In this document: positions 6,030 to 14,500 of the stretch, one piece after another | Numbering within the stretch: the first letter of the stretch is position 1 | Layout: every line of letters begins with the position of its first letter | NCBI GenBank assembly: GCA_028284235.1 | Contig: JANQSC010000031.1 | Span: 1-44,703 of the forward strand | From: Opitutaceae bacterium | GTDB lineage: Bacteria > Verrucomicrobiota > Verrucomicrobiia > Opitutales > Opitutaceae | Reading direction: 5' to 3' | DNA: 44,703 bases | Notes under the pieces: generated by a model | Database searches by the model: none | Seen by the model: the letters and a program-made list of their open reading frames with translations, nothing else | What the model was told of the DNA's origin: nothing | Position numbers and translations under genes: made by a program

Positions 6030-6882
6030 TGTTTTTGATATTTTGTTCCAAGATCTTGTCGAGGTCGTCGTGTTTAAGACCGGCGTTTGTGATGGAGTCG
6101 ATGTGGGTTTGGAATTCGGGTTTTGTTTGTGTTTTGGGAAAGGTCCGTAGCGGGTAGTCAGTACCGAAGAAGATTCGGTCGGCTCCGATTTGGTCGATAG
6201 CGGTTTGGTAGATGTCCGTGTCGTACAGGAGCGGCGCGGCGGCAGTGTCGATAAAGATGTTTGGGAGTGTCTTGAGTTCGGGGAGCTGCATCATGCCGGC
6301 CAGGTGGGCGAAGATGAAGCGTGTTTTTGGATGTTCTCGAGCGAGCGCGATAAGCGATTCCATAGGCGTATCGATTTTTCCAGGATAATCGCGCGTGTCG
6401 GGATCGGTGACGTGGAATGTGACTGTTTTGCCGTATTCTCCGGCAAGGGCGAGGGCTTGGCCGAGAACGGGATCGTCGTAGGTGTAGCCTTGCGCCGGTG
6501 GATTGAGTTCCCCGATGCCGCCAAAGCCGGAATCGAAGGCGCGTTTTAATTGGTCAATGGCCGCGTCGCCGCCGTTAGCGTTAAAAGGTGCGAAGGCGAC
6601 GAGGCGATCGGGGTGGGCCGCGATCCAATCGCTTTGCCAGTCGATGTTTTCCTCGCAGGTCTTCTGGTTTTCCCAGTACCAGCCGAGAATAATCGCTTTC
6701 TCCACGCCGGCGGCGTCCATGTCGCGTATTAGCTGATCGACGGTCGCCCAGCCTTGCAGCTTGGGGCCGGATTTCGGGGCGACGCAATTGAGCCAGTAGA
6801 ATTCGCCTCGCGTTGCAGCCCAAGATTCAGGATCCGCGTAAACGTGTTCTGGATACAGGTGTATGTGAGCGTCGATACTCAT
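6022..6882 (-). CDS. amidohydrolase family protein (metal-dependent, TIM-barrel)
   Basis: This 286-aa protein of the amidohydrolase-2 superfamily begins with the metal-binding HIH motif (DAHIHLYPEH). It continues with histidines in TVTFHVTD and FIFAHLAGM, and the late aspartate in FFGTDYPLR. These are the usual metal and catalytic positions of ACMSD-like hydrolases and decarboxylases acting in the cytoplasm. No signal peptide is present. The substrate cannot be told from sequence. The upstream gene on the same strand starts 11 nt away, so the two are likely co-transcribed. Confidence 0.88.
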   Translation of the reverse strand: MSIDAHIHLYPEHVYADPESWAATRGEFYWLNCVAPKSGPKLQGWATVDQLIRDMDAAGVEKAIILGWYWENQKTCEENIDWQSDWIAAHPDRLVAFAPFNANGGDAAIDQLKRAFDSGFGGIGELNPPAQGYTYDDPVLGQALALAGEYGKTVTFHVTDPDTRDYPGKIDTPMESLIALAREHPKTRFIFAHLAGMMQLPELKTLPNIFIDTAAAPLLYDTDIYQTAIDQIGADRIFFGTDYPLRTFPKTQTKPEFQTHIDSITNAGLKHDDLDKILEQNIKNII

Positions 6883-6893
6883 TGCCTGCGACC

Positions 6894-7991
6894 TTATGCG
6901 TTAGTGGATTCGTAGATGCGTTGCAGACTCTGCCGGACGAGTCCGCCCATAGATCGTCGTCTCAGGAATGCTTTGTCCTGATAGTGGTCGGCGAGTTCTT
7001 TGCGTAGCTGGCGCAGGTTCTCGTCGGGGGCGATCGGGTCCTTGGACATGGTTTCAAGCAGCGCTTTGATGCGCTGACGGCTGGTTTTCATGCGCCGGGC
7101 GATGAGGTGCCGTTCTTCGCTTTGGTACTGGTGGGCGGTTTTAGCGTCGATGTGGGTCACGCAAAAGCCGACGAGCGGGTTGTTCTCTTTGAAGAACTGG
7201 GGAAGGTAGAAATTCTTGCGCCCGTCGTAGGATTGCTGGTCGAAGTCCATGGCTCGGATACGAATTTGCGTGCCTTCGAAGTCGGGGGTGATGTCGACAA
7301 TGAAGTTGTAGGGACGCATGTCGCCGAGAAGCCGAACGAAGCAGCGCTCGTTGAACTTGATCAATTCCTTGGCGATTCGGATGGCTTTGAGCTGCTTGTT
7401 GTTGTTCAGCCAGCTGTCGATAAACATGTCTCCCGGCAGGCCGACGATGTGTTCTTCGATGAGCGTGTTGCCATGAGTGACGAAGTGCATCCGGTTGGGC
7501 GAGAGCAGGTGCTCGAGTTCGAGGCCGTAAAGGCGGGAGGCGTCTGCTTTCTTGACGTAAAAATAGTCCTGATTGTCGTTGCGTGAATTGACAATTCGGA
7601 TACGGAACGGTCGGGAGTTTCCAAAAACGCAGTAGTCGATGCGGTCGACGTAGAGGTGGTGGATGACGGAGAGGTCGCCGCCGGCTTTTATGATGGCGTA
7701 GATGTGCTTGAGGCCTTCGGAGATCCGCTTGATGGATACGTGGTCGTAGATCACGGTCTGCCAGAGCGTGTCGTTGTCGTCTTCGTCGTACAGGGACGCG
7801 GCGGCGGAGAATTGTTCGAGATCGTTGTAGGTGACCGGCAGGATGTGCTCGCGGCTGTGAGTCGTGAGGTAGTGGCGCAAACCGGAGCTAATCGGGTAGG
7901 CTGGTTTGCGTGGCGTGCCGGACTGCCGCCTCTGGGGGGACCCTTCCAGCGACTGGGCGAGGAAATTGTTCTGTGAATCGCGCGGTTCCAA
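6894..7991 (-). CDS. kinase-like hypothetical protein
   Basis: This 365-aa cytoplasmic protein has two motifs in the order of protein-kinase/aminoglycoside-phosphotransferase-like folds. RLLGDMRPYNFIVD resembles the catalytic-loop pattern GDxxxxN, and IRAMDFDQQSYDGRKNF resembles the metal-binding DFD step. The N-terminal part has strands with the lysine-containing YFYVKKADA and then EHIVGLPGDMF, reminiscent of the ATP-binding lobe and hinge. The C-terminal third is basic and helical. I infer a phosphotransferase-like function without a known substrate. The start is uncertain: TTG 7991 has no clear ribosome-binding site. It precedes the amidohydrolase in a likely operon. Confidence 0.75.
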   Translation of the reverse strand: MEPRDSQNNFLAQSLEGSPQRRQSGTPRKPAYPISSGLRHYLTTHSREHILPVTYNDLEQFSAAASLYDEDDNDTLWQTVIYDHVSIKRISEGLKHIYAIIKAGGDLSVIHHLYVDRIDYCVFGNSRPFRIRIVNSRNDNQDYFYVKKADASRLYGLELEHLLSPNRMHFVTHGNTLIEEHIVGLPGDMFIDSWLNNNKQLKAIRIAKELIKFNERCFVRLLGDMRPYNFIVDITPDFEGTQIRIRAMDFDQQSYDGRKNFYLPQFFKENNPLVGFCVTHIDAKTAHQYQSEERHLIARRMKTSRQRIKALLETMSKDPIAPDENLRQLRKELADHYQDKAFLRRRSMGGLVRQSLQRIYESTNA

Positions 7992-8070
7992 AATGTGAGA
8001 CGAATGCTAGTCTAAAGCGGAGAGGCGACAAGGGGATTCTCTCATGGGAAAAAACGGACTTAACGGAGTT

Positions 8071-8268
8071 TTTTTGGACATCGCTCGTACCTCGCTGGAT
8101 CCCCGCGAAGCGGGGCCAAGACCCCCGTCTCGAACCCGAAACATCGGGCTCTCGCGAGGCCAAGACTTTTTTTTGGTATCCAAACCTGGCGCCGCAATGC
8201 GGCGATCCTGGCCCGAAGGCGTGAGCCGCAGGGATCTAGCCCCGACGTGTCGGGGCGATGTCCAAAAA
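8071..8268. repeat. 198-bp element with perfect terminal inverted repeats
   Basis: The ends are perfect 14-nt inverted copies: TTTTTGGACATCGC at 8071-8084 and its complement at 8255-8268. Inside are at least five hairpins, including CCCCGCGAAGCGGGG (8101-8115), CCCGAAACATCGGG, TTGGTATCCAA, GCCGCAATGCGGC and CCCGACGTGTCGGG. There is no open frame of note. It ends 7 nt from the stop of the glycosylase gene. It looks like a non-autonomous, MITE-like or strongly folded repeat element. Confidence 0.8.
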
Positions 8269-8275
8269 TTCGCGC

Positions 8276-9166
8276 TTATTCGACCGCTTTGTGAGCGGCC
8301 TTTCGTTCGTAGGCGAAGAGGAATTGCTGGGCGTATCCGGCGTAGGGGCCGAGGTGGATACGGCCGAACTGTTCGAGTTGGGTCTTGTTCCAGCCTTCTA
8401 GTTGGTACCGTTTCTCCAGGACTTTGATGATCCAGGTATCGACCGGGAAGGCGTCGTACTTGCGAGCGCCGAAGAGTAGGGCGCAGTCGGCAATTTTAGA
8501 GCCGACTCCAGGAAACTGGGCTACGCGGGCATGAGCCTCGACGTAGGGAAGGGCTTCGATCGTCTCGAGGACTCCCGGGTCCGTCGCGATCTGATCGGCG
8601 GTTTTCTTGATATTCTTGGCTCGAAATCCGAGACCCAGTGCTCGCAGTTCGTCTTCGCTCGCGGTGGCGATCCGTTCCCAAGTGGGAAGGGCCTTGGGGC
8701 CGTCGGGAGCAATGGGATCGCCCAGGGCGTTGGCGAGATTGGCGCACATGATTTTTATCTGCGGAATCTGCTTGGTCGCGGAGCAGAGAAAGCAAAGGAG
8801 CGTTTCGGGGAATGGCTGGTTGAGCAGTCGAAGTCCTGGAAAGGCGTCGATGGCGGTTTTTAAATGAGCGTCGCTGCGCCAGGGAAGTTGGTCGACGATG
8901 GCATCCCAGTCCTCGTCGAGCCGCAGGTAGTCGCTCAGGGCGTCCCAATCCGATTGCGTGGGTTCGCCCAAAATGCGGGCTTTGAGTGTATTGTATTTTT
9001 CAAGACGAATTTGAGCGTGAATGCGACCCCAGGTTCCCTGGTAGCAGCCGGTGTTCGCGTCGCATTCCCAACGAAAGGCCTGTCCGCCGTCCAACGTTTC
9101 GCGAAGGGTGGATTCGGTGAAAGGCGTTTTTGGCGTGAGCGTTTCCCAGGAGGACCAGGGTGTCAT
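8276..9166 (-). CDS. ogg: 8-oxoguanine DNA glycosylase (OGG type)
   Basis: This ~296-aa base-excision-repair enzyme has the OGG N-terminal region (FTESTLRETLDGGQAFRW, the GQxFRW substrate-pocket motif). The helix-hairpin-helix FPGVGSKIADCALLFG carries the catalytic lysine, and FPVDTWI the catalytic aspartate, at the usual distance. It removes oxidised guanine and nicks the abasic site. I chose the start at 9166 (MTPWSSW) because the longer reading overlaps the upstream gene and lacks conserved residues. It lies 5 nt after the stop of the upstream secreted-protein gene, so the two are probably co-transcribed. Confidence 0.9.
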   Translation of the reverse strand: MTPWSSWETLTPKTPFTESTLRETLDGGQAFRWECDANTGCYQGTWGRIHAQIRLEKYNTLKARILGEPTQSDWDALSDYLRLDEDWDAIVDQLPWRSDAHLKTAIDAFPGLRLLNQPFPETLLCFLCSATKQIPQIKIMCANLANALGDPIAPDGPKALPTWERIATASEDELRALGLGFRAKNIKKTADQIATDPGVLETIEALPYVEAHARVAQFPGVGSKIADCALLFGARKYDAFPVDTWIIKVLEKRYQLEGWNKTQLEQFGRIHLGPYAGYAQQFLFAYERKAAHKAVE

Positions 9167-9171
9167 CTCTG

Positions 9172-9627
9172 CTATCGGGGAGTCGCTTCCCAAAGAAAAC
9201 TTTGGCTGTGGAAAAGAGCGGCGCCGGTTGTGTCGAGAAATTCGATTCGCCAGGCGGTGGGGATTTTTTCGGTGGTCGCCCATTCTCCGTCGGTAAAGCC
9301 GACGAGGACGCGGTTCTTGGTGATTGCTTCGATGGGCAGGTCAGTGGTGTCAATATCCTGGGAGCCGGGCTGAACGGAGTGTATCCGGATGGAGGCGACG
9401 TTTTTGGCGAGTTCGGCAGCGTCGAGTTTTAGGGCCACGTAGTATCCATCGCGTTGGGACGGGTCGGTTCGAGCGATGACGTAGCGGCCAGGGTTTTCCT
9501 TTCCTCCCAGGTACTCGGATATACGTTTGAAGGAACGATCGTCCCGGCGCTCCGAAAAAAGAATCTCGGCAGCGGAGGCGATACTTGCCCACGAGAGAGA
9601 GAGGATGAGGATGAATACGAGTTTCAT
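9172..9627 (-). CDS. secreted hypothetical protein
   Basis: From ATG 9627 this is a 151-aa protein with a signal peptide (MKLVFILILSLSWASIASAAE, cleavage probably after ASA). It is followed by a strand-rich mature part with no motif I recognise. It is expected in the periplasm or outside the cell. The glycosylase gene begins just downstream on the same strand. Confidence 0.75.
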   Translation of the reverse strand: MKLVFILILSLSWASIASAAEILFSERRDDRSFKRISEYLGGKENPGRYVIARTDPSQRDGYYVALKLDAAELAKNVASIRIHSVQPGSQDIDTTDLPIEAITKNRVLVGFTDGEWATTEKIPTAWRIEFLDTTGAALFHSQSFLWEATPR

Positions 9628-9651
9628 AGAGAGTTTCGTGCAGTGTTTTAA

Positions 9652-9757
9652 GCCCACAGATAACGCAGATTTTCGCAGATCGATTGAGTTTGAGAAAAAG
9701 AATGAATAATTATGTTCATTCTATAAGGATCTGCGTTCATCTGCGTAATCTGTGGGC
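9652..9757. repeat. 30-nt inverted repeat of the CCACAGAT type
   Basis: Arms at 9652-9681 and 9728-9757 match in 26 of 30 positions after inversion, around a 46-nt AT-rich loop. Each arm itself holds short direct repeats built from CGCAGAT. Intergenic repeats of the form CCACAGAT..CGCAGAT are, from general knowledge, widespread in several bacterial phyla. It lies between the secreted-protein gene and the helicase stop. Confidence 0.8.
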
Positions 9758-9765
9758 GGGTCCAA

Positions 9766-11766
9766 TCACCATCCGTAGTTACGGCGGATGCGGACGGGTT
9801 CGTAGAGTTCTTGTGGAATTTCCTGGAGGAAGCGGCTGGGGGTGAGGAACATCGATGGGCCGCCTTTGGTGTTCATTTTCGGGAAGAGAAGGTAGAGTTC
9901 GTCGCGGGCCCGGGTGACGGCGACGTAGAAGAGGCGTCGCTCTTCCTCGGTGTCGCCGGACTCGACGGCGCGGCGGATGGGGAAGAGTCCTTCGGCGGCG
10001 CCGATGAGGAAGACGACGTCGTACTCCAGTCCTTTGGCTTGGTGGACGGTGGTGAGGCGAATGGACTCGTCGGCGTCCTCCATACTCCGGTCAGCTACTT
10101 CGGAGTTGAGGAGGGTGATCTGGGCGATGAGGTCTTGCATCTCGTCGAACTGGGCGGCGAACCCGATGAGGGAGCGGAGATCGTCCATGCGGTTCACGTA
10201 GTTGGCGTAGGCGCCTTGCAAGTACTGGCTGTACCAGCCTTCGAGGCCGATCTCGACGACGTCTTCGGGTGAGCCGGATTCGTTGGCCCGCTTCATGTCG
10301 AGGAGGCTAATCGCGAGCGACTCCCAGTCCTGCTTGGCGGCGGCGGGGACTTTTTTGAGGACGGCTGGGTCGGCGAGGATGTCGATAAAATCCTTCTCTT
10401 GTTCGCGCGCGGTTTCGACGGCGATGGCGAAGAGTTTCTGGGCGCTTTTCTCGCCGACTTTCGGAAGCAGAATCGCCAGTCGGTTAAATGCGGATACGTC
10501 GCTCGGGTTGTAGATCAGGCGCAGATGGGAGACCATGTCTTTGATGTGGGCCTGTTCAAAAAAGCGGACGCCGCTGGTGATCTGGTACGAGATGCCGGCT
10601 CGGGAGAGCTCCATCTGCAGGTCCAGCGCTTGGTAGTGGGCCCGGTAAAGGACGGCGATTTCGCGCGGCTCTTTTCCTTCGTCGAGAAGCCCGCGGATGC
10701 GGTTGATGACGAATTGAGCCTGCTCTTTGCTGTCCATGGCTTGGACGACGTAGGGAACTTGGCTCGATGGCTTGGCGGCCCGCAGCTCCTTGTCGAATCC
10801 GCGGGTTTCCCGATTTTGGATAACCGCGTTGGCGAGAGTGAGGATCTCGGGCGTGCTGCGGTAGTTTGTCTCAATTCTGAGGATACGCGTGTCCGGATGC
10901 CGGTCCGGAAAGGTCATGATATTCTCGTAGTTCGCTCCGCGCCAGGAATAGATGCACTGGGCGTCGTCGCCGACCGCCATGATCTGGTGGTTGGCGCCCA
11001 TGGTGTCGACGATCTTGGCTTGGAGGGTGTTGGTGTCCTGATACTCGTCGACGAGCGTGTGGCGGAATCGCTGGTTGTAGTAGTCGCGCACTTCGGGGGC
11101 GACGTCCATGAGTTTGAGCCAGTTGGTGAGGAGGTCGTCGTAGTCGACGACTTGCTGCTCGTTCTTCCGTTTGGCGTAGACTTCGGCGAAGGCCCCGATC
11201 TGTTCGATTAGCTCGTTGTGCTGCGGGAAGTAGTTGACGACGGTTTCCTCGATCGTGCCGCGCGTGTTGCGGGCCATGCTGATAACCGACGAGAGCGGAC
11301 CCGGTTTGGGGTGGGTTTTGTTTTTGAAAAAGGAGCTGTCGATCGATTCGACGGCGCCTTTGAGGACGGTTTCGGCTTCGCCGGCGTCGAGGATCGTGAA
11401 ATTCTTGGCGAGCCCGACCGCCTCGCCGTGGATGCGGAGAAGCCGATGGCCGATGCTGTGGAAGGTGCCTCCCCAAAAGCGGCGCGGCTCGATGCCGGTG
11501 AGGTCCTCGACTCGCTGGAGCATTTCCTTGGCGGCTTTGTTGGTGAAGGTAAGAAGAAGAATATCGCTGGGGCTGACGCCTTGGGAGAGGAGGTAGGCGA
11601 CGCGGTAGGTGAGGGTGCGCGTCTTGCCGCTGCCGGCGCCTGCGAGGATGAGGAGGGGGCCCGGCTGCGCGGTGACGGCGGTGTATTGTTCGTCGTTCAA
11701 GTCACTCCGGAAGTCGATTGGCGGGACTTCGAGCGAGCCGGGCGATGCAGGTAGATTGATATCCAT
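9766..11766 (-). CDS. UvrD/PcrA-type ATP-dependent DNA helicase
   Basis: This 666-aa superfamily-1A helicase shows LNDEQYTAV (Q motif), AGAGSGKT (Walker A, residues 42-49), LTFTNKAA (Ia), VDEYQDTN (Walker B, around 240), VGDDAQCIYSWRGA (III), ETNYRST (IV), TVHQAKGLEYDVVFL (V) and YVAVTRAR (VI). It unwinds DNA 3'-5' in repair and replication restart. It is shorter than typical UvrD (about 720 aa) because the C-terminal extension is small. Rep, PcrA and UvrD cannot be separated here. Confidence 0.93.
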   Translation of the reverse strand: MDINLPASPGSLEVPPIDFRSDLNDEQYTAVTAQPGPLLILAGAGSGKTRTLTYRVAYLLSQGVSPSDILLLTFTNKAAKEMLQRVEDLTGIEPRRFWGGTFHSIGHRLLRIHGEAVGLAKNFTILDAGEAETVLKGAVESIDSSFFKNKTHPKPGPLSSVISMARNTRGTIEETVVNYFPQHNELIEQIGAFAEVYAKRKNEQQVVDYDDLLTNWLKLMDVAPEVRDYYNQRFRHTLVDEYQDTNTLQAKIVDTMGANHQIMAVGDDAQCIYSWRGANYENIMTFPDRHPDTRILRIETNYRSTPEILTLANAVIQNRETRGFDKELRAAKPSSQVPYVVQAMDSKEQAQFVINRIRGLLDEGKEPREIAVLYRAHYQALDLQMELSRAGISYQITSGVRFFEQAHIKDMVSHLRLIYNPSDVSAFNRLAILLPKVGEKSAQKLFAIAVETAREQEKDFIDILADPAVLKKVPAAAKQDWESLAISLLDMKRANESGSPEDVVEIGLEGWYSQYLQGAYANYVNRMDDLRSLIGFAAQFDEMQDLIAQITLLNSEVADRSMEDADESIRLTTVHQAKGLEYDVVFLIGAAEGLFPIRRAVESGDTEEERRLFYVAVTRARDELYLLFPKMNTKGGPSMFLTPSRFLQEIPQELYEPVRIRRNYGW

Positions 11767-11858
11767 CTGACTGAAGTAAGGAGGAAATTCGCTTTGGGAA
11801 GAAGTCTATTGTGCAAGAAATTGAATCCTGGAAAGAACTTAGGTCGAATCAACTAGGG

Positions 11859-12545
11859 ATGTCATCTGTGTTTTCCTCCAAGGTGTTCGTGCTTGCTGGC
11901 GCGATTGGTTGTGGTTTAGCCGCGTCTGCCGACTTGCGGGCGGAAGATCGTTGGTCCCTGGACGCCGGCGTGGAGCTTGTCGTCATCGACGGGGTGATGG
12001 ACCACGCCGCGATGGCGGGCCTTTGGAATGATCAAAAGGAGCGATGGGTTCCGCGTCTCAATTTAGGGTATCGAGCGACGGAGCGAACGACTTTGAAGGT
12101 GGGATTTATCGAGTTGAGAGACATAGGCGTGTCTGGAGCTGCCGGGTGTTCGGCTCCTTGGCTCGAGCCGGGGGAAGGGTGTTATCAGGTAATCACGCCG
12201 ATTCGTATGGAGTCCGACTTGCAGCAATTCGATTTTGGAGTGAGCCACCGAGTTTGGAGTGGCGATCGCAGCGATCTGACCGCGGGTGTTTCAGGTGTGT
12301 TGAGCGTTGTGAGCAATAGCCGATTCTGGTTTACCGATCGGGTTTTTTCCCAGAATTTGCTTAACTACCAGGCGCAGCTCAATGCCCGCTACGTGCACGA
12401 CGAAACCCAATGGGATTTGGGTGGGCACGTGAGCTACGCGCGTCGGTTCGCCGAAAATTGGGAAATGCGAGCAGGCTATCGGTTGACCCAGCCGCCGGGG
12501 CGGACATTGCACCATTTGGGTCTGAGTCTCGGGGCGCGGTTTTAG
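11859..12545 (+). CDS. outer-membrane beta-barrel-like protein
   Basis: From ATG 11859 this is a 228-aa protein with a signal peptide (KVFVLAGAIGCGLAASADLRAE). Alternating strands follow (WVPRLNLGYRATERTTLKVGF, AQLNARYVHDETQWDLGGHVSYARRF), ending in the terminal phenylalanine (LGLSLGARF) typical of outer-membrane barrels inserted by BamA. The gene starts divergently from the helicase. A GTG start at 11811 would put 16 polar residues before the signal and is less likely. The ligand or function is unknown. Confidence 0.78.
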   Translation: MSSVFSSKVFVLAGAIGCGLAASADLRAEDRWSLDAGVELVVIDGVMDHAAMAGLWNDQKERWVPRLNLGYRATERTTLKVGFIELRDIGVSGAAGCSAPWLEPGEGCYQVITPIRMESDLQQFDFGVSHRVWSGDRSDLTAGVSGVLSVVSNSRFWFTDRVFSQNLLNYQAQLNARYVHDETQWDLGGHVSYARRFAENWEMRAGYRLTQPPGRTLHHLGLSLGARF

Positions 12546-12610
12546 GTTGGGATTTGGGAAAACGGTTTGTGCGATTCTGTATCAGCGAGTTCCCTTGTGT
12601 GCTAGAACGT

Positions 12611-12666
12611 GCCGGGACGGCCCGTTCCACCTTCAACTTGAGAACGGTGGAACTCGCCGTCCCGGC
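12611..12666. repeat. long hairpin between convergent genes
   Basis: Arms of 21 nt at 12611-12631 and 12646-12666 pair in 19 positions (GCCGGGACGGC with GCCGTCCCGGC, and GTTCCACC with GGTGGAAC) around a 14-nt loop. It sits between the end of the barrel gene and the end of proB. It could terminate both, although no T-tract follows on either side except the short TTTTAA at 12670-12675. Confidence 0.75.
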
Positions 12667-12680
12667 GAGTTTTAACTGAC

Positions 12681-13766
12681 CTACAACAGCACCAAGGCGT
12701 CGCGGTGGATGACTTCGAGCCGTTTTCGGTCGGGGAAGAGAGCCTCGATTTCGGCGGCGCTTTTGCGGGCGATCTGGGCGATCTCGTGGCTGGAGAAGGC
12801 GCTTTCCCCACGGGCGATGGGGTTGCCGTCGAGGTCGAGGACGTCGATGACGTCGCCCTTATGGAAATCGCCGTCGCATTGGGCGACTCCCGCCGCGAGC
12901 AGGCTGCGTTCTTTTCGGATGAGGGCGACGCGGGCGCCTTCGTCGATCCGGATGGACCCGTGCGGGCGCTGAAAGTAGGCAAGCCACCGTTTTTTGGATA
13001 CGAGCGGCGTTTGGTTGGCGACGAAGCGGGTGCCGAGCGCCTCTCCTTCGAGGAGTCGAAGAATGACGTCGGGCTCGTTGCCGTCGGCGATGACCGTTTC
13101 GCAGCCGGCGGCTGTGGCGAGTTTGGCGGCTTGAATTTTCGGAATCATGCCGCCGACCGCGGTGGGCGATCGCGTACCTTTGGCCATGCCTTCGATCTCG
13201 GGCGTGACGGCTTCGACCGTCGGTACGATATCGCCGGTGCCGTCCATATCGATGAGGCCGGGCGCGGTAGAGAGGATAAACAACTTTTGAGCCTCGGCCA
13301 GACTGGCGACCATGGCGCTGAGAATGTCGTTGTTGCCAAACTTGATTTCGAAGGCGGTAACGGTGTCGTTCTCGTTAATGACGGGGACCGTGCCGTAGTT
13401 GAGCAGCTGGTCGATGGTGGCCTTGGCGTTGACGTAGCGATTGCGGATGCGGAGTCCTTCGTGCGTGAGGAGGACTTGGCCGACGATGAGCCCGAAGGGG
13501 TCGAGGCCGTTCTGCCAGCATTGGATGAGGCGGCTTTGGCCGATGGAGGCGCAGGCTTGTTGTTTGGCCAGCGTTTTGGGGCGGGCTTGCAGCTCGAGGG
13601 CTCCCATGCCCATGCCGATGGCCCCGGAACTCACGATGAGCGGCTCGTATCCGCGCTTCTTGAGCTCGGAGACTTGGCGGCAGATCGACGCGATCTTCTC
13701 GGTATCGATTTTTCCGATACCGGTTGTCAAAATGCCAGTGCCCAGCTTTATGACGATGCGTTTCAA
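12681..13766 (-). CDS. proB: glutamate 5-kinase
   Basis: This 361-aa enzyme phosphorylates glutamate in the first step of proline synthesis. It has the amino-acid-kinase start (RIVIKLGTGILT), the VSSGAIGMGM glycine motif, VPVINENDTV and FGNNDILSAMVA for glutamate binding, and TGGM-type VGGMIPKIQAA. It ends with a C-terminal PUA domain (about residues 275-361, GSIRIDEGARVAL). The length is that of full-length bacterial ProB. It lies downstream of frr and pyrH on the same strand, separated by an inverted repeat; no proA is nearby. Confidence 0.96.
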   Translation of the reverse strand: MKRIVIKLGTGILTTGIGKIDTEKIASICRQVSELKKRGYEPLIVSSGAIGMGMGALELQARPKTLAKQQACASIGQSRLIQCWQNGLDPFGLIVGQVLLTHEGLRIRNRYVNAKATIDQLLNYGTVPVINENDTVTAFEIKFGNNDILSAMVASLAEAQKLFILSTAPGLIDMDGTGDIVPTVEAVTPEIEGMAKGTRSPTAVGGMIPKIQAAKLATAAGCETVIADGNEPDVILRLLEGEALGTRFVANQTPLVSKKRWLAYFQRPHGSIRIDEGARVALIRKERSLLAAGVAQCDGDFHKGDVIDVLDLDGNPIARGESAFSSHEIAQIARKSAAEIEALFPDRKRLEVIHRDALVLL

Positions 13767-13773
13767 TGGACAG

Positions 13774-13870
13774 GTGTTTAGGGATTTAGGTGTTTAGGCG
13801 GTAGGGAGTCGGAACTTAGGAGAGGTTGATTCTCTGCCCTAAACGCCTAAACACCTACAACCTAAACCCC
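13774..13870. repeat. inverted repeat built of TGTTTAGG units
   Basis: Left arm 13774-13806 and right arm 13837-13870 are near inverted copies with a fully paired core (TAGGTGTTTAGGCG). Each arm contains two to three direct copies of TTTAGG. The loop is about 30 nt. It fills the gap between frr and proB. Confidence 0.75.
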
Positions 13871-13884
13871 TCTTCTCTCCGTCT

Positions 13885-14445
13885 TTAGACGGTCAGCAGA
13901 TCCTTCTCTTTGGCGTCGAGGAGGTCGTCGATCTTCTTGTTCGAATTGTCGGTCTCCTGTTGGATTTCCTTTTCGCAGCGCTTGAGGTCGTCCTCGGAGA
14001 GCTGGCCGTCTTTTTGCAGCTTCTTGATTCCGTCCATGGCGTCGTGCCGGGCCTTGCGCACGCCAACGCGGGCGTCTTCGGCGTGTTTGTGCACGAGTTT
14101 GACGAGTTCCTGGCGGCGCTCGCCGGTCAGCTCGGGCAAGGGGAGTCGAATGACGTCACCCATGATAGCGGGCGTGATGCCGATATTGGATACTTGGATT
14201 GCCTTTTCGATCGCTTGCAGCGTTCCTTTGTCCCAGGGGGTGATGGCGATGGTGCGGTTGTCCGGCGTGGAGATGGCGGCCATGTCGCGGATGGCCATGG
14301 TGCTCCCGTAGGCTTCGACCATGATGCCTTCTACCATTTGCGGATTGGCTTTGCCTGTGTTGACGGCGGAGAATTCTCGGGAAGCGTGCTCGATGGCTTT
14401 TTCCATTCCTTCCTCGAATTTCAAAAAGATTTCGTCTTCGTCCAT
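13885..14445 (-). CDS. frr: ribosome recycling factor
   Basis: This 186-aa protein is the normal length of RRF, which with EF-G splits the post-termination ribosome. Characteristic parts are the N-terminal helix with VNTGKANPQMVEGIMVEAYGS, and NRTIAITPWDKGTLQAIEKAI. The LPELTGERRQELVKLVHKHAEDARVGVRKAR helix holds the conserved arginines. It follows pyrH by 55 nt on the same strand, the usual pyrH-frr order. Confidence 0.97.
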   Translation of the reverse strand: MDEDEIFLKFEEGMEKAIEHASREFSAVNTGKANPQMVEGIMVEAYGSTMAIRDMAAISTPDNRTIAITPWDKGTLQAIEKAIQVSNIGITPAIMGDVIRLPLPELTGERRQELVKLVHKHAEDARVGVRKARHDAMDGIKKLQKDGQLSEDDLKRCEKEIQQETDNSNKKIDDLLDAKEKDLLTV

Positions 14446-14500
14446 ACGTATTCGGTTTTCGGGTTTTTAGATTGGCAAGAGAGTTTGGAGGGCGAGCGGC

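Noticed and set aside
8071-8268. Insertion sequence
   Set aside because: The terminal inverted repeats are clear, but there is no transposase frame inside and no obvious target duplication, so it is listed only as a repeat element.
12705-13781. Long plus-strand open frame opposite proB, and similar frames opposite the helicase, glutamate-synthase-family and aldolase genes
   Set aside because: These mirror the GC-biased codons of well-identified genes; their translations are low-complexity G/D/E/V-rich and match no family.
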